Source: Streptosporangium carneum (GTDB lineage Bacteria; Actinomycetota; Actinomycetes; Streptosporangiales; Streptosporangiaceae). Taken from it: a stretch of DNA of 64,000 nt. How positions within the stretch are numbered: position 1 is the first letter of the stretch; each line of letters begins with the position of its first letter. Below the pieces are notes generated by a model, which worked only from the letters and a program-made list of their open reading frames with translations, was not told where the DNA came from and did no database searches. Shown piece after piece: positions 16,367 through 25,175 of this stretch. The stretch lies in NCBI RefSeq assembly GCF_027922005.1, contig NZ_BSEV01000030.1, positions 44,933 through 108,932 on the forward strand, read 5' to 3'. Position numbers and translations under genes: made by a program.

Positions 16367-16939
16367 TCAACGCCCCTCCCTGACCCGCAGGCCGTCCATC
16401 ACCAGCCCGAGGAGGCGGTCGGCGTCGTCCTCGGCGTGCTCGGCGGCCCAGGCGATCGCGTTGACGAGTTTCATCAGGTCGGCGCCCGTGACGTCCTGGC
16501 GGATCGCGCCCGCGCGCTGGGCGGCGGCGAGCAGCCTGGCGCCGTTGCTCCGCATCGTCTCGCACGAGGAGTACAGCTCGGAGTCCGGATCACGGAGGCT
16601 GCTCATCAGCGTCGCGGCCAGGCCCCGGTAGGCGGTCGTGTGGACGACCAGATGACGCAGCCACTCCAGGAGCGCCTCCTGAGGGGAGCCGGACTCCAGC
16701 AGTTCGCGGGCCCTCGCGTCGAGGGTGACCATGCTGTCGTGGAGCACCGCCTCCAGCAACGCCCTGCGAGTGGGGAAGTGCCGGTAGAGGGTGCCGATGC
16801 CGACGCCGGCAGCCCGGGCGACGTCCTCGAGGGAGGCCTCGGTGCCCTGCTCCGCGAAGGCGGTCGCGGCGGCGGCGAGCAGCCGCTCGTAGTTACGACG
16901 CGCGTCGGCGCGCATGGGCCGCTGGGTGGTCGTCACCAT
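16367..16939 (-). CDS. TetR family transcriptional regulator
   Basis: A 190-residue regulator. The N-terminal helix-turn-helix (about 12-60) reads AFAEQGTEASLEDVARAAGV then GIGTLYRHFPTRRALLEAV, a textbook TetR pattern; the C-terminal helical domain binds an unknown ligand. Start ATG at 16939, with GAGGAGCC close upstream on the minus strand. It converges on the ThrE gene and lies downstream of sbcC in the same direction, with an 81-bp gap. Its ligand-binding part resembles regulators of the actinobacterial type controlling a nearby oxidoreductase or efflux gene, but no obvious target is adjacent. Confidence 0.9.
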   Translation of the reverse strand: MVTTTQRPMRADARRNYERLLAAAATAFAEQGTEASLEDVARAAGVGIGTLYRHFPTRRALLEAVLHDSMVTLDARARELLESGSPQEALLEWLRHLVVHTTAYRGLAATLMSSLRDPDSELYSSCETMRSNGARLLAAAQRAGAIRQDVTGADLMKLVNAIAWAAEHAEDDADRLLGLVMDGLRVREGR

Positions 16940-17020
16940 GGCTCCTCGCTCTTCTGAGGCGTCCCCCGCAGATGGAGTGGAGCCTGCCTCCGCACAGGTT
17001 ATCCCGCCGGGAACGGGTCG

Positions 17021-20000
17021 TCAGGAAGTGAAGACCGACAGGGTCGAGCCTCGGCGTTCCTTGCGGACCCGCAGCTGCGCCGGCACACGGGTGCGCAGCT
17101 CGGTGACGTGGCTGACGATGCCGACGGCCCTGCCTCCGTCGCGCAGGCCGTCCAGGATGTCCAGCACGCCGTCGAGGGTGTCCTCGTCCAGGGTGCCGAA
17201 CCCCTCGTCGATGAAGAGCGTGCCGAGCTCCACTCCCCCCGCCTCGGCGGTGACCACGTCGGCCAGGCCGAGCGCGAGCGCCAGCGAGGTGATGAAGCTC
17301 TCGCCGCCGGAAAGCGTCGCCGGATCGCGGTCGAAGCCGGTCCAGCCGTCCAGGATCCGCAGGCCGAGCCCGCCTCCCGACCTGCTCCTGTCACCCGCGG
17401 TCCGGCCGAGGCCGTGTTCGAGGAGGTAACGCCCGCCGGACATCCGGTCGAGCCGCTCGTTGGCCGACTCGACCACCTGCCGCAGGCGCTCGCCGAGCAC
17501 GTAGGCGGAAAGACGCATCTTCCACCGGTTGTCACCGGAGGTCCCGCCGGTCAGAGCCGCGAGCCCCTCCGCGAGGCGGTGCCGCCGCTCGGCGGGACGC
17601 CAGCGTTCCAGACATCCGGCCAGCTCGGCGCGGAGCGCGGCCAGCCTGGCCAGACGGGTCTCGGCCTGGTTCCTGGCGGACAGCAGGCCCGCCTGCGCGG
17701 CGTCGGCGGCGTCACGCGCGGCTCGCAGCCCCTCGAGGTCGGGCTCGGGCTCGGCGGCCGCGGCGATCAGCTCGGGGTCGGCCAGCACCGCGGCGACGGC
17801 GACGCGTTCCCTGTCGAGCTCGCGGAGCCGTTCGGCCTTCTCCTCCTGCTCGGCGGGCGGGCGGACCGCCACGCGCGCGTCGTCGATCCCGAGGAAGCCC
17901 GCCTCGACGGCGGCGGCCACGGCCGCCACCTGCGCCGCCGCCAGCTCCGTCGCGGTGGCCTGCTCCCGCTGGGTGGCCTCGACCGCCTCGGTGAGCAGCT
18001 CGGCCTCGTCGGCCAGCCGGTCCAGCCTGGCGGCGAGGGTCGGATCGTCGCCCCGTGCCGCGTCGATGCGCGCGGCCAGCCGTTCGGCGTCGGCTGTCAG
18101 CCTCTCCTGGGTCGTACGGCGGGCGGCGAGCGTCACCGCGAGCCCGCGCGAGCGCTCCTCGAGCTCGCCCAGCTCGGCCGCGACGCGGCCGGCCTCCGCC
18201 ACCAGCACCGGCTCGGCTCCCGCCGACTCCCGCAGCAGGGCGAGCGCCGTCCGCGCCTCCTCCAGTTCTCCCGCGGCGTCCTCAGCGGTGAGGTCCGTCA
18301 CGGCGGACGCCTCGCGGTGGGCGGCCGCCAGGTCGACGACACGGGTGGCGGCCGCGACCGCCACGGCCAGGAGCGCGGCCTCCCGGGTGAGGCGGTCCCT
18401 GCGGGCCTGGACCGTGGGGTCGGCGCCGCGCGCCGTGTCGAGGCGGACGGCCAGCCGGTCGTGCTCCGCCCGCCATTCCGCCCGTCTGGCACGGCCCTCG
18501 GCCAGCGACCGCTCGGTCTCCGCCGCCCGGGCTCTCACGGCGTCCAGCTCGGCCGCGAGGCGCTCCGACTCCGCGGCGAGCTCCGTCTCCACGCTCGCGG
18601 CGGAGACCAGCTCGGCCAGTGTCCGCCCGGCCTCGCCGAGGGCCTCCTCCGCCTGCCGCGCGCTCAGCTCCCCCGCGGCGGCGAGAGCCTCCTGCAGCCG
18701 TGAGGCCAGGGCGGTGACGGCGTTCTCCGCAGTTCCGCGCCGCTCGGCGGCGGCGTCGTAGGCGCTCTGCGCCGCGCGTTCGTCCTCGGCGGTCGAGGCC
18801 TGCCGTGCCGGGGCCGCGGGGGCGGGGTGCTCGGGCGAGCCGCAGACCGCGCAGGGCTCGCCGGGAGCGAGTTTGGCCGCCAGCTCGGCGGCCATGCCGT
18901 CGATCCTGGCCTGCCGGAGATCCTGATGGCGGTCCCTGGCCAGCTGGGCGAGATCGACCGCCTCGGCGCAGACCGTCCTGGCGGCCTCCAGCTCGGCGCG
19001 GAGGACGTCACGCCGCCCGGCCGCCTCGAGCAGGACGGTCGCGGCGTCCACACGCGCCCGCGCCGCGGGAACCTCCGCGGCCCTGGCTCTGGCCTCGGCC
19101 AGCCGGGCCGACACCTCGGAGAGCCGGACGGGGAGCTCCTGCCGACGCCCGCTGAGCGCGGCCTCCCGCTCCGCCGCGGCCACGAGCTCGGCGTCGAGTC
19201 CCGCGAGCAGCCCCGCGAGCTCGGCGAGCCTGGCCTCGTCGCTCCGCAGGCCCTGCAGTCCCGCGAGCTCATGACCGCGCTCCCGCTCCAGGGAGGCCAG
19301 CAGGTCGCGGATCGCCGTCCCGGCGGGAACGGCCTCGCCCCGTGGGCCGGGCGAGCCGGGGAAGGTCTGGAGCATGACGTCCCGCGCGGCTTCCCGGCCT
19401 GCCACGGCGACCCGCACGACGCCGTCCTGGCACACGGACAGGCCCAGCGCGGACAGGGCTGCCGCGTCAAGGCGCGCGGACAGGCCGGAGGCGGACGGAG
19501 CGTCCGTGTCAGGGCTCCCCGGCGGCGCGAAGGCGGACGGGGCGGCGCCAGGCCTCTCGGGAAGCTCGGGGGCGGACGACAGGGCGGTGTCAGTGGTCGC
19601 AGGCAGGGCGAGGACCTGGGACAGGGCGGCCGCCAGGTCGTGTCGCGCCCCGGTCAGCTCCGCGGCCAGGCCGTCACGCCGCTCCACGGCCCGCAGGCGG
19701 GTCACGGCCGCCGCCTCCGCCGACTCGGCGGCCGGAATCCGCGCCGAGGAGAGACGGGCCGAGGAGAGACGGGTCTCGACCTCCTGTCGCAGACCGGGAA
19801 GGAGCACGAGGCGGTCGTCGGTCTCCGTCTGGGCCGCGCCGAGCTCGGCGATCTCGCGGGCGGCCAGCTCACGGTCCTGGACGATCTTCGCCAGGCGCGG
19901 TTCCTCGGCGCGCAGCTCGCCCAGCCTGGTGATCTCGTCCCGGCGGTCGCGCGCCAGCGCGGCGAGCCGGTCGGGGGCGGTCTCCAGCCCGGTCCCGGTC

Positions 20001-21211
20001 AGGGGGAGCGCGCGGGCGACGGCGTCCACGGCCAGTCCGTGGGCCTTGGCCGCGGCCTCGGCCCGCTGCTCGGCCGCCTGGATCAGGGGCAGCACCCGGT
20101 CCGCGCGGGCCGCCTCCGCGAGGACGAGCTCGAGATCCGCCCGCTCCTCCGCGGTCTCCTCGAGCGCCCGGCCACGCGCCAGCGCCTCCGTGTGCCGGCG
20201 GCGCCGGTCGGCCAGCGCGGTGCCGTGCTCCAGCATCGCCCGCGCCTGCCGTACGGCTTCGTGTCCGTCTGTCGAGTCAAGCCTCATCCGGGCCACGGCC
20301 TCGGTGGCGAGTTCCTCGAGTGCGGCGGCCCACCCGAGCGGGTCGTCCTCGGCGAGGGCGGCCCCGGAGGGCGCGGCGTCACCCGACGCCGTGGGGGGCA
20401 CCGCGTCGCCCGACGCTCCCAGAAGCACGGCGTCACCTGACGCTCCCAGGAGCACGGCGTCATCCGGCGTGTCGGGGGACACGGCGTCGCCCGACACGCC
20501 GGGAGGCGTCGCGTCGTCCGCCAGGAGCGCGAGGAGATCGGGCCCCGCCGCCTCCTCGACGCGCTTGACGGCGAAGTCCACCTCTCTGCGCAGGGCGTGC
20601 TGCTCACGGTGGGCCTCGGTCCGTCTGTCGGCCAGCCAGGACTCGGCGGCGGCGTAGACCTTCACGGAGAAAAGGCGTTCCAGGACCTTGCGGCGCTCCT
20701 CGCCGTCGGCGCGCAGGAACCTGGCGAAGTCTCCCTGCGGCAACATCGCGACCTGGAAGAACTGGTCGGCGTTCATGCCGAGCAGGCCGCCGATCAGGTC
20801 GCCCGCCTCGTCGACCCGGGTGGTCAGCCCGATCCACTCCCCCGAGGGGGTGAGCTCCTGGACGAGTGCCTTCTCGTTCTCCCTGGTGGTGCCGGTTCCC
20901 CGGAGTTTGGGGCGCTGCCAGGCGGGCGATCGGCTGATCTTCAGCCGTCGTCCCCTGATCGTGACCTCGAGGGCGACCGAGGGGCCCCTGTCCGGCGGCG
21001 CGTGGTCGCAGCGCAGGCTCTTGGCGCTGTCGCGCCTTCCCGGCACCCTGCCGTACAGGGCGTAGCAGAGGGCGTCCAGGACGGTGGTCTTGCCCGCGCC
21101 CGTCGGGCCCTGGATCAGGAACAGCCCGGCTTCCGCGAGGGCGTCGAAGTCCACCACCTCCTCCGCGGGAAAGGAGCCGAACGCGGTGATCCACAGATGG
21201 TGCGGGCGCAT
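17021..21211 (-). CDS. sbcC: Exonuclease subunit SbcC (Rad50-like ATPase)
   Basis: A 1396-residue SMC-type ATPase, longer than the roughly 1000-1050 of many SbcC proteins. Walker A GPTGAGKTT is near residues 35-43, followed by LDALCYALYGR; the zinc-hook cysteines are Cys787 and Cys790 (CAVCGSPEHP), at the tip of two long Ala/Glu/Arg-rich coiled coils; the C-terminal head has signature LSGGESF and Walker B LGTLFIDEGFGTLD. With SbcD it forms the Mre11-Rad50-type nuclease that opens hairpins and protein-blocked DNA ends. Its start directly abuts the sbcD stop, so they are coupled. The first arm contains a nine-residue repeat array (six copies) that adds to its length. Confidence 0.95.
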   Translation of the reverse strand: MRPHHLWITAFGSFPAEEVVDFDALAEAGLFLIQGPTGAGKTTVLDALCYALYGRVPGRRDSAKSLRCDHAPPDRGPSVALEVTIRGRRLKISRSPAWQRPKLRGTGTTRENEKALVQELTPSGEWIGLTTRVDEAGDLIGGLLGMNADQFFQVAMLPQGDFARFLRADGEERRKVLERLFSVKVYAAAESWLADRRTEAHREQHALRREVDFAVKRVEEAAGPDLLALLADDATPPGVSGDAVSPDTPDDAVLLGASGDAVLLGASGDAVPPTASGDAAPSGAALAEDDPLGWAAALEELATEAVARMRLDSTDGHEAVRQARAMLEHGTALADRRRRHTEALARGRALEETAEERADLELVLAEAARADRVLPLIQAAEQRAEAAAKAHGLAVDAVARALPLTGTGLETAPDRLAALARDRRDEITRLGELRAEEPRLAKIVQDRELAAREIAELGAAQTETDDRLVLLPGLRQEVETRLSSARLSSARIPAAESAEAAAVTRLRAVERRDGLAAELTGARHDLAAALSQVLALPATTDTALSSAPELPERPGAAPSAFAPPGSPDTDAPSASGLSARLDAAALSALGLSVCQDGVVRVAVAGREAARDVMLQTFPGSPGPRGEAVPAGTAIRDLLASLERERGHELAGLQGLRSDEARLAELAGLLAGLDAELVAAAEREAALSGRRQELPVRLSEVSARLAEARARAAEVPAARARVDAATVLLEAAGRRDVLRAELEAARTVCAEAVDLAQLARDRHQDLRQARIDGMAAELAAKLAPGEPCAVCGSPEHPAPAAPARQASTAEDERAAQSAYDAAAERRGTAENAVTALASRLQEALAAAGELSARQAEEALGEAGRTLAELVSAASVETELAAESERLAAELDAVRARAAETERSLAEGRARRAEWRAEHDRLAVRLDTARGADPTVQARRDRLTREAALLAVAVAAATRVVDLAAAHREASAVTDLTAEDAAGELEEARTALALLRESAGAEPVLVAEAGRVAAELGELEERSRGLAVTLAARRTTQERLTADAERLAARIDAARGDDPTLAARLDRLADEAELLTEAVEATQREQATATELAAAQVAAVAAAVEAGFLGIDDARVAVRPPAEQEEKAERLRELDRERVAVAAVLADPELIAAAAEPEPDLEGLRAARDAADAAQAGLLSARNQAETRLARLAALRAELAGCLERWRPAERRHRLAEGLAALTGGTSGDNRWKMRLSAYVLGERLRQVVESANERLDRMSGGRYLLEHGLGRTAGDRSRSGGGLGLRILDGWTGFDRDPATLSGGESFITSLALALGLADVVTAEAGGVELGTLFIDEGFGTLDEDTLDGVLDILDGLRDGGRAVGIVSHVTELRTRVPAQLRVRKERRGSTLSVFTS
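20354..20515 (-). repeat. Six 27-bp in-frame repeats inside sbcC
   Basis: On the minus strand six nine-residue units follow each other: DATPPGVSG, DAVSPDTPD, DAVLLGASG, DAVLLGASG, DAVPPTASG and DAAPSGAAL. Two central units are identical. They interrupt the N-terminal coiled-coil arm with a Pro/Gly-rich, non-helical segment. Confidence 0.85.
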
Positions 21212-22339
21212 CTACGCCATCGCCTCCTTGACGCGGCAGGCCTCGACGGCCTCCTGGAGCAGGCGGGTCTCCTCGGTGTCCGCCGCCTCGCCCCGCACCT
21301 CGCGGACGAAGTCGAGCGCGACCTCTATCTCCGGTCTTCCCGCCAGCCTCGGGCGCGCCGCGGCCTCCTGGACTCCGCCCTCCGGTTCGAAGGAGAGGCT
21401 GAGGGTGTGCTCGAAGCGGGATCTGAGGCGTTCCATGGCGCTCTTCGGCCTGATCGGGTCGGTGAGCGTCACCTGGAGCCAGTGGTCCTCGTAGCGGGCG
21501 TGGTCGGCCGAGGCCAGCAGGTCGTCGAGACGGCCCCTGATCCTGCCGACCCGCCGGGGCACCGGGGCCTCGGCGAACTCCGCGCTCACCCGGCCCTCCC
21601 CGTCGATGTCCACCAGCCAGGACCCCTTCACCTGGTCGGCCTCGGAGAAGGAGTAGGCGATCGGGGAACCCGAGTAACGCGCCGTCTCGCTCATCCGCTG
21701 GCGGCCGTGCAGATGGCCGAGCGCCACGTAGTCGACGCCGTCGAAGACGGAGACGGGGACGTTGGCGACCCCGCCGACGCTGATGTCGCGCTCGCTGTCG
21801 CTGGCCTGCCCGCCGGTGACGAAGGCGTGGGCGAGGACCACGGAGCGGGGACCCCTGTGGGCGAGGTCCGCGCGGATCAGGGACATGGCGTGCTCGATCG
21901 CGGCGGTGTGGGTGCGCGCGGGCAGCTCCCACGGACCGCGCACCAGCTCGGGCTCGAGGTAGGGGATGCCGTAGAAGGCCACCTCGTCGACGACGACGGG
22001 CTCGCCGACCCGCGCCGGATCGGTGCGCAGGTGGACGCCCGCGGCGTCGATCAGGCCAGCGCCGAAGCCGAGCCTGCGCGCGGAGTCGTGGTTGCCGCTG
22101 ATCAGCACGGTGCGCACCCGCTCCGCGACCAGCCGCTGCAGCGCCTGGTTGCACAGCTCCACGGCGTCGACCGAGGGCAGCGCCCTGTCGTAGACGTCAC
22201 CGGAGACGACGACCACGTCGATCCGCTCGGTCCTGACCGTCTCGACCAGGTGGTCGACGAAGACCCCCTGGGCGGCCAGGAGGCTCTCGCGGTGGAACGA
22301 ACGGCCCAGGTGCCAGTCCGAGGTGTGCAGCACTCGCAT
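21212..22339 (-). CDS. sbcD: Exonuclease subunit SbcD (Mre11-like phosphodiesterase)
   Basis: A 375-residue metallophosphoesterase. All active-site motifs are present in order: DWHLGR (about 8-13), GDVYDR (about 47-52), GNHD (about 81-84), LAHAFVTGG with a metal-binding His, and LGHLHGRQ. The C-terminal part is the capping domain that contacts DNA and SbcC. Together with SbcC it cleaves hairpin and blocked ends in ATP-dependent fashion. It is the first gene of the sbcDC pair; the stop TAG immediately precedes the sbcC start codon. The start is ATG at 22339, and the short region to 22508 is shared with a divergent hydrolase gene. Confidence 0.95.
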   Translation of the reverse strand: MRVLHTSDWHLGRSFHRESLLAAQGVFVDHLVETVRTERIDVVVVSGDVYDRALPSVDAVELCNQALQRLVAERVRTVLISGNHDSARRLGFGAGLIDAAGVHLRTDPARVGEPVVVDEVAFYGIPYLEPELVRGPWELPARTHTAAIEHAMSLIRADLAHRGPRSVVLAHAFVTGGQASDSERDISVGGVANVPVSVFDGVDYVALGHLHGRQRMSETARYSGSPIAYSFSEADQVKGSWLVDIDGEGRVSAEFAEAPVPRRVGRIRGRLDDLLASADHARYEDHWLQVTLTDPIRPKSAMERLRSRFEHTLSLSFEPEGGVQEAAARPRLAGRPEIEVALDFVREVRGEAADTEETRLLQEAVEACRVKEAMA

Positions 22340-22508
22340 GTCACCTGAAGCTAACAGGCCTCGGCGGCAAATGCGGCCACTGCCGCCACACTGCTCTCAT
22401 CGCCCCTCTGCCCCGGAAGGCCGGTCGTGAGTACGCTTGAAGATCGAAGGGAACGATACCGGCATACGTTCATCCCGGAGGCGGACAACGATCGGGGAGC
22501 GAATCGGC

Positions 22509-23999
22509 GTGCGGGTTGGCCGAGGTGTGTTGGGCGCGACAGCGGGCGTGGTCCTGCTGGTTCTCGCGACGATGGGCTACACGCTGCCTCCGCCCTTCGA
22601 CCCGCCGCCGCTGGGGGTGGACCCGGTCTTCCAGGCCCTGCCCGCCCAGCCGCGCGCCGAGCTCGCGCCGGTCTCCGCCAGCGGGCAGATCACCGTCGAG
22701 GACGTCGACGTCGACGTCGGGGACACCACCCTGGGCGCCACGATCCGCGCGCCGCTCACCCCCGGCAGGCACCCCGCCCTGGTCTTCGTCCAGGGGGCGG
22801 GCCCCGGGGTGCGCGACGAGTTCACCGTCCAGGCCGAGTGGCTGGCCAGGGCGGGAATCGTCACGCTCGTCTACGACAAGCGGACCGTTCGCTACGACTT
22901 CCGCAACCGTGACTTCGACCTGCTGGCGAGCGACGCCCTGCGCGTCCTGGACAGGTTGAGGCTGCGCGCCGACGTCGATCCGGCCAGGACCGGGCTGTGG
23001 GGGGTGAGCGAGGGCAGCTGGGTGGTCCCGATCGCCGCGGCCAGGAGCCGGGACGTCGGGTTCACCGTGCTGGTCTCCGCGCCGAACGTCTCCCCCCTGC
23101 GGCAGGTCACGTGGGCGCTCAGCGAGCAACTCGACCGGCTGCACGCCCCCAGCGGGGTGCGGGAGCTGCTCACCAGGGCGATGAGCGCGGTCCACATGAA
23201 CTTCCTGCGCTACGACGGACTGCCCGCGCTGCGCAGGCTCCACCGCCCGGTTCTGGCCCTGTACGGCACACGCGACCCGTCGATCCCGTTCGTCGAGAGC
23301 AGCAAGGCGCTGACCGGCGCGCTCGCCGAGGGCGGCAACGCCGACTACACCATCCGCTACCTGGAGGGCGCCGACCACGGCATGCGAATCCACGGCGGGC
23401 CCTTCGCCCCCGGTTACCTGGAGACGCTGGCCAACTGGGTCAAGGGCCTGCCGGGCACGGCCAGGCCTTCGACGCACATCGCGGGCGCGACCCCCGTCCA
23501 GCGTTACGAGGCCAGCGAGGTGCCCAACGCCCCGTGGTACGCCGGTGGCGCCGTCCTGGGGCTGACGCTGTGCCTGGCCGCCGTGGGATACGTGGTCGGC
23601 CCGGTGGCCGAGATGGTGCTGCGGCTGCGCGGCAGGCAGCTGCCCGCGGAGGCCAACGCGAGGGTCTGGCCGCCGATCAGGCGCAGGTTCCGGCGGATGG
23701 CGTGGACCGGCCTGGGGCTGCTCGTCTCGGTGGTCGCCTTCATCGTCCTGCTGGTGCTGTTCTCGGTGAACCAGGCGGGGGCCTGGCCCGCGGTGCTCGC
23801 CGGATGGCTGGTCATCAGGATCCTGGCGGTGCTCATGCTGCTGCAGGAGGTCACGGCCGTGGCGGCCGTCGTCTCCGGACTGCGGGAGGGCTGGGAGCCG
23901 AGCCGTCCGCAGCGGGCCGCGATCGCGGGGGTGCTGGGCGGCACCGGCCTGCTGCTGGTCGCCGGAGCCTACTACAGTCTCTTCGCCTTCCCCTGGTAG
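22509..23999 (+). CDS. Alpha/beta-hydrolase with N- and C-terminal membrane segments
   Basis: About 496 residues from the GTG at 22509, preferred because GGGGAG lies 9 bases upstream; a TTG at 22437 would add 24 residues. One membrane helix near the N-terminus (LGATAGVVLLVLATMGY) is followed by an extracytoplasmic-looking hydrolase domain: oxyanion region VQGAGPG, nucleophile Ser in GVSEGSW, acid in GTRDPSIPF, histidine in GADHGM. The last third has three or four membrane helices, unusual for a hydrolase, and ends YYSLFAFPW. Soluble relatives are called alpha/beta-hydrolases or dipeptidyl aminopeptidase-like; the substrate is unknown. Divergent from sbcD; its 3' end overlaps the next, convergent hydrolase gene by 28 bp. 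Confidence 0.8.
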   Translation: MRVGRGVLGATAGVVLLVLATMGYTLPPPFDPPPLGVDPVFQALPAQPRAELAPVSASGQITVEDVDVDVGDTTLGATIRAPLTPGRHPALVFVQGAGPGVRDEFTVQAEWLARAGIVTLVYDKRTVRYDFRNRDFDLLASDALRVLDRLRLRADVDPARTGLWGVSEGSWVVPIAAARSRDVGFTVLVSAPNVSPLRQVTWALSEQLDRLHAPSGVRELLTRAMSAVHMNFLRYDGLPALRRLHRPVLALYGTRDPSIPFVESSKALTGALAEGGNADYTIRYLEGADHGMRIHGGPFAPGYLETLANWVKGLPGTARPSTHIAGATPVQRYEASEVPNAPWYAGGAVLGLTLCLAAVGYVVGPVAEMVLRLRGRQLPAEANARVWPPIRRRFRRMAWTGLGLLVSVVAFIVLLVLFSVNQAGAWPAVLAGWLVIRILAVLMLLQEVTAVAAVVSGLREGWEPSRPQRAAIAGVLGGTGLLLVAGAYYSLFAFPW

Positions 24000-24934
24000 C
24001 ACTCGAGCCAGCGGTCCATCTCCTCGAACGTCCGCTCGCGCGCGGGGCGCGACGACAGCACCAGGTCGTGCATGCCGCCCGGCACCCGCACGCACGTGAC
24101 GTGCGAGCCGATCCTGGTGGCCCAGTGGGCGATCTGCTCGGGGTCGAGCACGACGTCCGCCTCCTGGGCCTCGGGGGCGAAGTCGCGCAGCCTCAGCCCC
24201 TTCTCCGCGCAGAGCACCAGGACGGGGACGTCGACCTTCAGACCGGCGTGGAGCCGCCGGTGGGCCCTGCGCATCGCGGCCAGCCAGACCGCGTGGACGG
24301 GGAAGCCGCCGATGGGTTTCCAGGCCAGGTCGAAGTCCCACTCGCCGTGGTGGTCGCGGTGCAGGCTGACGCCGTACGCGTTGGCCTTCCCGGTGGGAAT
24401 GACGGCGCGCGGGGGCATCCTGGAGAAGGCGCCCTTCAGCAGGTCGGCGGCCAGCCGCAGCGGGGCGGGGACGTTGAGGTCGAGGAAGGGGCTGTTGAGC
24501 ACCAGGCTCTGGACCAGCCCCCTGCCCCTGACCCGGTCGGCCCAGAGGGCGGCGACCAGGCCTCCTGTCGAGTGGCCGTTGAGGGTCACCTCGTCGTGGC
24601 CGTCCTGGTCACGGATGATCCTGATCGCCTCGTCGATCTCGGGGAAGTGCTCGGTGACGCTGCGCACGAACGCCCTGGTCTGGTGGGGAAGCAGGGAGCG
24701 GCCGTACTTGCGCAGGTCGAGGCCGTAGAAGTCGAAGCCCTGGGCGACGAAGTGGTCGGCCAGGTGGGTCTGGAAGAAGTAGTCGGTGAACCCGTGAAGG
24801 TAGAGGACGGCCCTTCCTGTGGGCTCGGGGGCGCGCCGCCGTACCAGGGAGGCGACCACCGGTCCCTCGTAGTCGTCGGCCATGGGCAGGACGGTGAGCT
24901 CGTAACCGGGACCGAGAACGTCGGGCATGGACAT
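23972..24934 (-). CDS. Alpha/beta-hydrolase (lysophospholipase/monoacylglycerol lipase-like)
   Basis: A 320-residue soluble hydrolase without signal peptide. The oxyanion-loop motif LYLHGFTDYFF is near residues 44-54, the nucleophile is Ser in LNGHSTGG (about 120), an acidic residue lies in VLVLCAEKG or downstream, and the histidine is in VPGGMHDLVLSS near 295. The arrangement is that of serine aminopeptidase S33 / lysophospholipase proteins. Start ATG at 24934; an alternative ATG lies two codons in. It is convergent with the membrane hydrolase gene, sharing 28 bp at the 3' ends. The 241-bp gap to the LCP gene (24935-25175) includes an A/T-rich stretch near 25035-25085, probably a divergent promoter zone. 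Confidence 0.88.
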   Translation of the reverse strand: MSMPDVLGPGYELTVLPMADDYEGPVVASLVRRRAPEPTGRAVLYLHGFTDYFFQTHLADHFVAQGFDFYGLDLRKYGRSLLPHQTRAFVRSVTEHFPEIDEAIRIIRDQDGHDEVTLNGHSTGGLVAALWADRVRGRGLVQSLVLNSPFLDLNVPAPLRLAADLLKGAFSRMPPRAVIPTGKANAYGVSLHRDHHGEWDFDLAWKPIGGFPVHAVWLAAMRRAHRRLHAGLKVDVPVLVLCAEKGLRLRDFAPEAQEADVVLDPEQIAHWATRIGSHVTCVRVPGGMHDLVLSSRPARERTFEEMDRWLECYQGKAKRL

Positions 24935-25175
24935 CAGGGTACGTCCGAAGGGGTTCGCCCTCCCAGGGGCTTTCGAGGGACTCGACGGGTTCCCCTCCGG
25001 GGCTTGTCTTTCGCCATACCGGCAAAAGACGGCAACGGAATCTTATTGTCAGTGATAAGTCAGCATAAAAAGGGTTTACTTTTCCGCGTTGTTCATTCGG
25101 TCGTCGCCCGCACGCCCCGGTGTCCCCCCTACCATCTCCCTGCGGCGCTCAGGCGCGTGGGAGATCGGGGAGCAG

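Noticed and set aside
8759..22339. SbcCD as the missing nuclease of the condensin-like operon
   Set aside because: SbcCD is a general DNA repair nuclease in its own operon on the other strand, separated by ThrE and TetR; nearness does not support a functional link.
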